Assembly (NCBI GenBank): GCA_023459795.1
Contig: JAEWSP010000011.1
Span: forward strand, 1 to 43,358
Reading direction: 5' to 3'
Length of the DNA: 43,358 bases
Source of the DNA: Bacillota bacterium
GTDB lineage: Bacteria > Bacillota_I > Bacilli_A > RFN20 > CAG-288
Position numbers and translations under genes: made by a program. The notes under the pieces are model-generated. The model searched no databases. It was not told where the DNA came from and saw only the letters and a program-made list of their open reading frames with translations. This document shows positions 15,114-20,942 of this stretch, one piece after another; the stretch's first letter is position 1, and every line of letters begins with the position of its first letter.

Positions 15114-15632
15114 ATGAAAATCATGGTAATTAGCGATACCCATCATGACACGGAGAGGACCAAAAGGGCTCTTTCCCTGTTTTCCAGAGACCATTACGAC
15201 AAGCTTTTCCTGCTCGGGGATCTCGGGGATGACTGCATCTCGCTTCTTAACCCCTATACGGAAAAGATCCTTGCCGTATGCGGAAACTGCGACTCCTACA
15301 AGGATATCCGCGATGCCCGGTTCGATATGTCGAATACAGTCAACTACGACTACGACTTCTCCCGTCTCTTCCTCCTTACCCACGGACACGAAGTATCTCC
15401 TTTCCATTATGAGGGATCCTTCGATGTCTTCCTCTACGGGCACTACCATGTAGGCAGGTTGGAAGAAGACAGCAAAGGCCGGATATTTGCCAATCCCGGA
15501 TCTTTGGGACTACCGAGAGACAACACCCATTCCCTTCTTCTCATCGACGAGAAGGGACTATCCCTGTACGACATCGACGGAGAAAGGGTTACGGAAAGCC
15601 TCCCCTTCGGAAGAAAGGACAAAAACATATGA
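15114..15632 (+). CDS. YfcE-like metallophosphoesterase 1
   Basis: The 172-residue protein has all metal-binding blocks of the YfcE/MJ0936 phosphodiesterase family: SDTHHD (residues 6-11), GDLGDD (about 39), GNCD (about 60), THGHEVS (about 87) and GHYHVG (about 108). NPGSLGLPR closes the fold. Two divalent metals would catalyse phosphodiester hydrolysis, shown for E. coli YfcE on artificial substrates; the physiological substrate is unknown. The ATG follows a -10 box by 9 nt without a ribosome site. The stop overlaps the next gene by 4 nt. Confidence 0.9.
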   Translation: MKIMVISDTHHDTERTKRALSLFSRDHYDKLFLLGDLGDDCISLLNPYTEKILAVCGNCDSYKDIRDARFDMSNTVNYDYDFSRLFLLTHGHEVSPFHYEGSFDVFLYGHYHVGRLEEDSKGRIFANPGSLGLPRDNTHSLLLIDEKGLSLYDIDGERVTESLPFGRKDKNI

Positions 15633-16165
15633 GATTCCTGATAGGTTCCGACATCCACGGCTCCCTCTACTACGGCAAGATCTTCTTCGATAAGGTCTCT
15701 CTTCTTTCCCCCGAGAAGATACTGCTTCTCGGAGACTACTACTACTGCGGAGCCAGGAACGATCCTCCCAAGGACTATGCCCCGAAGGAAGTCGTGAAGC
15801 TTCTCAATTCCTACAGTTCCAGGATCATCGCCGTAAAAGGCAACTGCGAAAGCGAAGTCGACCAGATGGTCTCCGACTTCCCGATCTCCGAGCTGGCTAC
15901 TCTTTATGTCTTCGATAAGACTATAACGATGACACACGGGCACCACTTCTCCTTCGACAGCCTTCCCAAGGAGCCGGGGGATATCTTCCTCCAGGGACAT
16001 ACCCATATCTCCGTACTGGAGAAAAAAGGAAAACTGATCCTGGCAAATCCCGGTTCCGTCTCCCTTCCCAAGGATAATAGGCATTCCTATATGGTGATGG
16101 ATGAAAAGGGAATCGAGCTTAGGGACCTCCTAACGGACGAAATCGTGAAGACAATCCTTTTCTAA
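15629..16165 (+). CDS. YfcE-like metallophosphoesterase 2
   Basis: A 178-residue paralogue of the preceding gene, starting in its stop codon (ATGA overlap). The blocks are SDIHGS (7-12), GDYYYCG (about 35), KGNCESE (about 70), THGHHFS (about 108), GHTHIS (about 124) and NPGSVSLPKDN. It is closer to E. coli YfcE in length and motif spelling (GNCE, GHTH) than the first copy. The pair looks like a tandem duplication that has diverged, perhaps giving different substrates or a heterodimer; this is inference. Confidence 0.92.
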   Translation: MRFLIGSDIHGSLYYGKIFFDKVSLLSPEKILLLGDYYYCGARNDPPKDYAPKEVVKLLNSYSSRIIAVKGNCESEVDQMVSDFPISELATLYVFDKTITMTHGHHFSFDSLPKEPGDIFLQGHTHISVLEKKGKLILANPGSVSLPKDNRHSYMVMDEKGIELRDLLTDEIVKTILF

Positions 16166-16170
16166 GAAGG

Positions 16171-16176
16171 TATAAT
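16171..16176 (+). promoter_or_regulatory. -10 element of the aquaporin gene
   Basis: TATAAT at 16171-16176, a leader of about 25 nt and AAAGGAAG (16191-16198) precede the ATG at 16209. No good -35 seen. Confidence 0.5.
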
Positions 16177-16208
16177 AGGAGAAATGCAAGAAAGGAAGAC
16201 TTTTTGAA

Positions 16209-16919
16209 ATGGAAGACAACATCAAGAAGTATCTGGCGGAGTTTGTCGGTACGTTCCTTCTGGTCCTGATCGGTGTCGGAGCAGCAGTAGCCGGAGCCGG
16301 CTATGTCGGAACGGCTTTGGCCTTCGGTACTTCGATCGTCATCCTCGCCTACAGCGTCGGCAGGATCTCGGGCGGCCATGTCAACCCTGCCGTCAGCCTT
16401 GCCATGGCGATAAGAGGGGATATCAGCTGGAAGCAGTTCATCGGATACGTCGTCTCCCAGTTCCTCGGCGCCATCTGCGGATCGGCAGTCGTCGGGACAA
16501 TCAGCGGCGGCTACAAGTCGACCGGCGCAAACCTGGTCGAAGCCGGAAAGCTTCTCTCCATCTATAACGGAGACCATGCCTGGGTTGCCTACCTCTGCGC
16601 ATTCCTCCTGGAGATGTTCCTGACATTTGCCTTCGTCCTTGCCGTCCTCGGTGTCACGGAGGACAACAAGTTCTCTGCCCAGGGCGGGCTGGTGATCGGC
16701 GTTGCCCTTGCCGGCGTCCACCTAGTCGGCGACGGAGTCACGAATACTTCCGTCAACCCTGCCCGTTCCTTCTCCGCTGCCCTTTTCTCCCTGATCGGAG
16801 GAAACAACGCTGCCATGAAGGAGATCTGGGTCTTCCTTCTGGCTCCTCTACTCGGCGGAGCGATGGCTGCCTTCCTCTGGAAGTCCTTTGCTTCCCGGAA
16901 GAAGGAAACCGTAAAGTAG
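16209..16919 (+). CDS. Aquaporin-type MIP channel
   Basis: The 236-residue membrane protein has six helices and two NPA half-helices: GGHVNPAVSLA (about 56-66) and NTSVNPARSFSAA (about 180-192). The residue after the second NPAR is Ser, as in water channels such as AqpZ, whereas glycerol facilitators usually have Asp. Selectivity for water or small uncharged solutes is therefore more likely than glycerol, by inference. It forms tetramers in the cytoplasmic membrane in known relatives. Single-gene unit with its own -10 and a strong terminator. Confidence 0.92.
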   Translation: MEDNIKKYLAEFVGTFLLVLIGVGAAVAGAGYVGTALAFGTSIVILAYSVGRISGGHVNPAVSLAMAIRGDISWKQFIGYVVSQFLGAICGSAVVGTISGGYKSTGANLVEAGKLLSIYNGDHAWVAYLCAFLLEMFLTFAFVLAVLGVTEDNKFSAQGGLVIGVALAGVHLVGDGVTNTSVNPARSFSAALFSLIGGNNAAMKEIWVFLLAPLLGGAMAAFLWKSFASRKKETVK

Positions 16920-16936
16920 TCCGGATAACCAAATAA

Positions 16937-16967
16937 CGGGAAGGCATCTGCCTTCCCGCTTTTTTTT
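16937..16967 (+). terminator. Intrinsic terminator of the aquaporin gene
   Basis: CGGGAAGGC (16937-16945), loop ATCT, GCCTTCCCG (16950-16958), then C and eight T residues. Confidence 0.92.
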
Positions 16968-16989
16968 GTTCTTTTCAATAAAAAGAGAC

Positions 16990-17025
16990 AAAAAAAGGCC
17001 CGGTTTGACCCGGGCAGCTTTTTTT
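16990..17025. terminator. Bidirectional terminator after tRNA-Leu
   Basis: GCCCGG (16998-17003), loop TTTGAC, CCGGGC (17010-17015), flanked by an A run on the left and a T run on the right. On the minus strand it ends the tRNA transcript with a U7 tract. On the plus strand it is a second stop behind the aquaporin terminator. Confidence 0.8.
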
Positions 17026-17028
17026 AAA

Positions 17029-17111
17029 TGGTGCGGACGGTGAGAATCGAACTCACATGCCGAAGCATACGCCCCTCAAACGTACGCGTCTACCAATTCC
17101 GCCACGTCCGC
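17029..17111 (-). tRNA. tRNA-Leu (anticodon GAG)
   Basis: The minus strand folds into a class II tRNA. The acceptor GCGGACG pairs with CGTCCGC, the D arm is GCGGAATTGGTAGACGC, the anticodon stem TACGT/GCGTA holds loop TTGAGGG with anticodon GAG, the variable arm is TGCTTCGGCA, and the T arm is GTGAG-TTCGATT-CTCAC. Discriminator A is followed by an encoded CCA (17031-17029). The long variable arm and A73 identify leucine; it reads CUC and CUU codons. Confidence 0.96.
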
Positions 17112-17142
17112 AATTTCCGTCAATCATCTAAGGGCGAAAATA

Positions 17143-17171
17143 ATTATAAGGGTTAGGGGTATCAAAATCAA
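17143..17171 (-). promoter_or_regulatory. Promoter of tRNA-Leu
   Basis: On the minus strand, TTGATT (17171-17166), a 17-nt spacer and TATAAT (17148-17143) lie about 30 nt before the tRNA 5' end. Confidence 0.75.
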
Positions 17172-17243
17172 GCAAGTATTAAAAGAAAAAACAATTTGTT
17201 GCAGATGCCCTGTTCAAAGGCTCTTTCGGAAATAGGAAATCCG

Positions 17244-17272
17244 GATAGTTTGTAGATAGTTTGTACTAGAAT
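17244..17272 (+). promoter_or_regulatory. 11-bp tandem repeat next to the methyltransferase -10
   Basis: GATAGTTTGTA occurs twice head-to-tail (17244-17254 and 17255-17265), one helical turn apart, directly before TAGAAT (17267-17272), a likely -10. No ordinary -35 is seen there. The repeat occupies its place and may bind an activator or repressor. The following leader of about 90 nt is polypyrimidine-rich and ends in GGGGCCCC just before the start codon. Confidence 0.45.
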
Positions 17273-17367
17273 AGAAGAAGTCCAAAAGAGCAGAAGGAAC
17301 TATTCCAGGCTTTCCCTGCCCCCTCTTCTTTTTCTTTTCCAGGAATTCAGAAAGGGGCCCCTAAAAA

Positions 17368-18402
17368 ATGGATTTGAAGACTATAAATGAGTTGTCTCCT
17401 TCTTCCCCCTGTTTCCTCTTGGGGGATGCTCTTTCCGTCCTGAAGAAGATTCCGTCCGAAAGCATCGATATCGTCCTGACCAGTCCTCCCTACTTCCACA
17501 AAAGGATCTACCTGGAAGGCGGAATCGGAATGGAAGCTTCCATGGAGGAATACATAGAAGATCTTCTAAAGGTATTCCTGGAAGTCCGCCGTGTCGTCAA
17601 GAGGACAGGATCCTTCTGGCTGAACATCGGGGACAGCTACAAAGACAAAGGACTTCTGAATCTGCCTTACAGGGTGGCCATAAGGATGCAGGATGAGCAG
17701 GGGTGGATATTGCGGAATACGGTGATCTGGGACAAGATGAAAGGAGCGATGACTTCCTCCAGGGATTCCCTGCCTTTAGGATACGAACCGCTTTTCCACT
17801 TCGTGAAGGAGAAGAGCGGGTATTACTACAATGCCGATGCCGCAAGAAGAAAGCCGGGAAGCATAAAGGTCAGAAGAGGTGCCCTTACAAGTCCTACCGG
17901 GATCAACGGGATCTGCTACCGCAAGAAGATAAGGGAAAGCACGGAACTGACAAAGGAGGAGAAGGAGAAAGCCGAAGATGCCCTGGAAGATGTCTTAGAC
18001 AGGATCCGGAAAGGGGAGCTTCTCGATTTCCGGATGGTAATCCGGGGTGCAAAAGAAAGAGTCACCAACGGGAATGATCCCTCCCTAAGCGGAAGAGCAA
18101 GAGAACTGAGGAAGAACGGCTTCTACTTCCTCTTCTACAATCCGAAGGGAAGCCTGGCTTCGGATGTCTGGCCTATCCTTCCGGAGGACAGGCACCGGGA
18201 ATCCCTCCATTACGCTCCCTTCCCGGAAGAACTGCCTCTTCTCCCCTTGGCTCTCACCTGCCCGGAGAAGGGAATCGTCCTGGATCCTTTCGTCGGGACG
18301 GGAACGACCTGCCTTGCTGCAAAGAGACTTGGGAGAAGAGCCATCGGAATCGATATTTCCAGGGAATACCTCCGTACTGCCAAGAAGAGATGCCTTAGCT
18401 GA
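17368..18402 (+). CDS. Orphan DNA methyltransferase (N4-cytosine or N6-adenine, beta type)
   Basis: The 344-residue enzyme has the catalytic TSPPY motif at 38-42 and the SAM-binding DPFVGTGTT at about 306-314, followed by GRRAIGIDIS. Motif IV before motif I marks the beta-class order of amino-methyltransferases. TSPPY is common to N4-cytosine enzymes and some N6-adenine enzymes. The middle (about 150-280), with a charged helix KEEKEKAEDALEDVLDRI, is the likely target-recognition region. No restriction endonuclease is adjacent, so it is either solitary or paired elsewhere. The ATG at 17368 is preceded by AAAGGGG, which is also part of a GGGGCCCC palindrome that could mask it. Confidence 0.9.
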   Translation: MDLKTINELSPSSPCFLLGDALSVLKKIPSESIDIVLTSPPYFHKRIYLEGGIGMEASMEEYIEDLLKVFLEVRRVVKRTGSFWLNIGDSYKDKGLLNLPYRVAIRMQDEQGWILRNTVIWDKMKGAMTSSRDSLPLGYEPLFHFVKEKSGYYYNADAARRKPGSIKVRRGALTSPTGINGICYRKKIRESTELTKEEKEKAEDALEDVLDRIRKGELLDFRMVIRGAKERVTNGNDPSLSGRARELRKNGFYFLFYNPKGSLASDVWPILPEDRHRESLHYAPFPEELPLLPLALTCPEKGIVLDPFVGTGTTCLAAKRLGRRAIGIDISREYLRTAKKRCLS

Positions 18403-18411
18403 TGCCTAAAG

Positions 18412-18480
18412 AAGGAGACAAAGGAATTGCAGAACGAAATAAGCGAATTCTTCTCCTTCTTTGCTTTGGACTGTCTCCTT
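18412..18480. repeat. 9-bp inverted repeat between methyltransferase and protease genes
   Basis: AAGGAGACA (18412-18420) and TGTCTCCTT (18472-18480) flank 51 nt, with an inner GAATT/AATTC pair. It sits just upstream of the -10 of the metalloprotease gene and may be a weak transcript-end fold or an operator. Confidence 0.35.
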
Positions 18481-18490
18481 CCTCTATAAT
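18461..18490 (+). promoter_or_regulatory. Promoter of the metalloprotease gene, leaderless
   Basis: TTGCTT (18461-18466), 18-nt spacer, TATAAT (18485-18490). The ATG is only 9 nt further on and no Shine-Dalgarno site fits between. Confidence 0.6.
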
Positions 18491-18499
18491 AAAAGGGTT

Positions 18500-19189
18500 A
18501 TGGATAAAAGAACCTATCTCGGGACTCTTCCCTGCCGGAAAGACGGAAAGGAAGTCCTTGCCTCTCTCTACCGCAAATCCAACAACCGGGGGCTTTCCTG
18601 CCGGATCAACTACGGTTCTTTGGAGCTGTATGTTTCCTCCTATGCCACCAAGAAGATGGCAGCAGAGCTGGCGGAGAGGGCTATGGCCCTGCATCCGGAC
18701 AGGATCGTAGACCGGCCTTTCTACAAACCGGGCGTCTATATCTATGTCCTGGGGAAGAAGAGATACTTCACGGAAGACAAATCCCTAAACGGAAACGACA
18801 CCTTCTTCTATCTGCCTCCCAATACCAAGGATCCTCTTACCCGCTACAAGAAGGAATGGCTTTCCAACCTGACCCCGAGGGTAATCGAGATCGGAAGAAG
18901 GATGGGAGTCGATCTATCCGGATGGAAGATCCGGACCGGGCTGTTCCTAAGCTACTTTGCGGTCTGCTTCCCGACCAAGCATCAGCTGAAGTTCGACTAC
19001 AGGCTCTTCGCCTACAGGCCGGAGATCAGCGACAGCGTCATCATCCATGAGATCGCCCATACCTACGACATCCATCATGACGAAAGGTTCTACACGATCG
19101 TGAAGACCTACTGCCCGAACCTGGACGAACTGAACGAAGAGATCAATGCGGGATGGTTCGAAGGGAGGATTGACCACAATGTCTTATAG
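18500..19189 (+). CDS. YgjP/SprT-like zinc metallopeptidase (DUF45/M48-type)
   Basis: The 229-residue protein starts at the leaderless ATG at 18500. The zinc motif HEIAHTYDIHHDERFY at about 188 gives HExxH with a third His after the short gap and the RFY that is constant in the YgjP (WLM-like) family. The preceding DSVIIHE strand and the N-terminal DYRLFAY strand also fit. Substrate is unknown; relatives are often next to restriction systems, and here the neighbour is a solitary DNA methyltransferase. It overlaps the start of the next gene by 11 nt. Confidence 0.8.
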   Translation: MDKRTYLGTLPCRKDGKEVLASLYRKSNNRGLSCRINYGSLELYVSSYATKKMAAELAERAMALHPDRIVDRPFYKPGVYIYVLGKKRYFTEDKSLNGNDTFFYLPPNTKDPLTRYKKEWLSNLTPRVIEIGRRMGVDLSGWKIRTGLFLSYFAVCFPTKHQLKFDYRLFAYRPEISDSVIIHEIAHTYDIHHDERFYTIVKTYCPNLDELNEEINAGWFEGRIDHNVL

Positions 19190-19892
19190 GATTATCGAAA
19201 GTCCGGACAACAGGACCTACAAGGATCTGCTGAAGATCAAGAAGGGTATCCCGGAAGAAGGGCTGTTCCTGGTCGAAGGGGAAGACCTTGTCGAAGAAGC
19301 GGAGAAGGAGAAAGCCCTAGAGGCTCTGATCATGCCGCTCGACAAGAAGGCGCCCTGGGAGAACTTCCCGATCTACGGGCTCAGGGAGTCTCTCTACCGA
19401 AATCTCTCCTCCTATCAGTCCCTTCCTCCCTGCATGGGTATATGCCGGAAAAGGATGAGCGAGGAGCTCGGCCCGAGAGTCGTTTATCTCGACAGGGTCC
19501 AGGATCCCGGAAATGCCGGAACCATCATAAGGACGGCTCTCTCCTTCTCCTACACCGGTCTCATGCTATCCAAGGATGCCGCAAGCCTCTACAATTCCAA
19601 GACCATCCAAAGCACGAAAGGTGCTCTTTTCCATCTGCCGATCGGAAGAGGAGACCTTTCCGACCTTGCCAGAAAGGGATACCATATCTATGTAACGACT
19701 TTGGACGGGGTCGACGAGAAGACGATTCCGTCTCTTCCGGAACCTTTCGTGCTCGTCTTCGGGAACGAAGGCCAGGGAGTCCGTCCGGAGTACCAGAAAC
19801 TGGGTACGAAGCTGAAGATCGAGATGTCCGGCATCGACTCCCTCAACGTCGCCGTGGCTTCCGGGATTTTCCTCTATCGGTTCAAAAAGTAG
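19179..19892 (+). CDS. SpoU/TrmH-family RNA 2'-O-methyltransferase
   Basis: The ATG at 19179 follows GGGAGG by about 10 nt and gives 237 residues. An N-terminal substrate-binding part (LLKIKKGIPEEGLFLVEGEDLVEEA, quoted in pieces: GLFLVEGEDLV at about 30) resembles the L30e-like domain of RlmB and TsnR. The SPOUT knot motifs follow: DRVQDPGNAGTIIRTA (about 103-118), VLVFGNEGQGV (about 193) and the C-terminal MSGIDSLNVAVASGI. These bind SAM and the target RNA as a dimer. The likely target is 23S rRNA; the exact site is not predictable. Confidence 0.92.
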   Translation: MSYRIIESPDNRTYKDLLKIKKGIPEEGLFLVEGEDLVEEAEKEKALEALIMPLDKKAPWENFPIYGLRESLYRNLSSYQSLPPCMGICRKRMSEELGPRVVYLDRVQDPGNAGTIIRTALSFSYTGLMLSKDAASLYNSKTIQSTKGALFHLPIGRGDLSDLARKGYHIYVTTLDGVDEKTIPSLPEPFVLVFGNEGQGVRPEYQKLGTKLKIEMSGIDSLNVAVASGIFLYRFKK

Positions 19893-19898
19893 TACAAT
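19893..19898 (+). promoter_or_regulatory. -10 element of the hydrolase gene, leaderless
   Basis: TACAAT (19893-19898) directly after the stop of the rRNA methyltransferase ends 8 nt before the ATG at 19907. Confidence 0.5.
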
Positions 19899-19906
19899 AA
19901 ATTGTT

Positions 19907-20839
19907 ATGGAACAAGTCCAAGTGAAAAAAGAACAGAACAGCAGTATCGTGATTTCTTCTCCCGAGAAGAAAACTGTTTTGCTTTGCTTCAACGGATTCC
20001 AGAATGCGGATACCCACGATGCTATCCCGATGTGCGACTACTATGCCAAGGAATTCGAGAAGGATACCAAGGACTGCATCGCTCTTCCGGTGATGCTCTA
20101 TGAACCGACCGACAAGAAGACGCATTCCCCGAAGCACTTTGCCAGGATGGCTAGCCTTGCGATAGAGAAGTACCATGGGGAAGGCTACGATATCGTCCTC
20201 TTCGGATACAGCTTCTCCGCTTCTTTGGCCTGCAAGATGCAGAAGAAGTATCCTTACATCCGCAAGATGGTCCTGGCCGCTCCTGTTTACGACACTTTCT
20301 TCAACGGAATGATTCCGCATTATATCCAGTATGCGATGAAGTTCGCCCGTCTCAAGAAGAAATACGGATCGCGTCTTGCCAAGACGATGGGCCGCCAGAC
20401 GACGATCGGATGCGCCGGACTTCTGATTACCATCTTCCTTTCCGTCCTCAAGAACAGGAAGTACTTCGGCAAGGTCAGGAACTGCGATACCTTGCTTCTC
20501 TGGGGAGATGAAGATTCCCTCTGCACGAAGCATTCCTTAAGCCGTGTCGAGAAGAAGCTGTCCCATACCCCCCATATGCTCTACGTATATCCGGGGCTTG
20601 CCCATACCTTGATGAAGAGCGTGAGGGATGACGGGGTCGTCTTCGAAGACGTCCTGCACTTCGCTTTCAACACTCCTTTCAAGATGGAGACTTCCTCCGT
20701 CGCTCTCGAAAAGAAGAAGAAGGAGAAGAAGGTGAAGCTTGACGAAGACGGATATCCGATTCCGACCTTCAGCCAGATCTTCAGCGATATCGATCCGGAA
20801 GGGGACCGGGAGACGGTTGCCGAGCAGAGAGACATCTAG
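19907..20839 (+). CDS. Alpha/beta hydrolase
   Basis: The 310-residue cytoplasmic protein shows the hydrolase fold. There is an early strand VLLCFNGFQNA, the nucleophile elbow FGYSFSAS (Ser at about 107), an acid in LLWGDEDSL (about 205) and the catalytic His in YPGLAHTLM (about 232). A lysine-rich C-terminal tail (EKKKKEKKVK) extends beyond the fold. Likely a carboxylesterase or lysophospholipase-type enzyme; substrate unknown. The central TTIGCAGLLITIFLSVL stretch is hydrophobic and may be a lid or membrane contact. Confidence 0.82.
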   Translation: MEQVQVKKEQNSSIVISSPEKKTVLLCFNGFQNADTHDAIPMCDYYAKEFEKDTKDCIALPVMLYEPTDKKTHSPKHFARMASLAIEKYHGEGYDIVLFGYSFSASLACKMQKKYPYIRKMVLAAPVYDTFFNGMIPHYIQYAMKFARLKKKYGSRLAKTMGRQTTIGCAGLLITIFLSVLKNRKYFGKVRNCDTLLLWGDEDSLCTKHSLSRVEKKLSHTPHMLYVYPGLAHTLMKSVRDDGVVFEDVLHFAFNTPFKMETSSVALEKKKKEKKVKLDEDGYPIPTFSQIFSDIDPEGDRETVAEQRDI

Positions 20840-20864
20840 AACGGGGACCGGTTCCCCGTTTTTG
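20840..20864 (+). terminator. Intrinsic terminator
   Basis: AACGGGGA (20840-20847), loop CCGGT, TCCCCGTT (20853-20860), then T residues. It follows the hydrolase stop codon. Confidence 0.85.
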
Positions 20865-20902
20865 TTTCCTAGCCTTCTCTTTCTTACGTCCCTTCTTTAG
20901 GG

Positions 20903-20934
20903 TATAATTAAAGCGTTCTTTTAACCATGGAGGG
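20903..20934 (+). promoter_or_regulatory. ileS promoter -10 and ribosome-binding site
   Basis: TATAAT (20903-20908) and the strong GGAGGG (20929-20934) precede the ATG at 20943. The leader is only about 28 nt, too short for a T-box. Confidence 0.65.
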
Positions 20935-20942
20935 TTGTTTTT

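Noticed and set aside
20864..20942. T-box riboswitch in front of ileS
   Set aside because: The space between terminator and start is about 80 nt with the -10 inside it; no specifier loop or T-box sequence.
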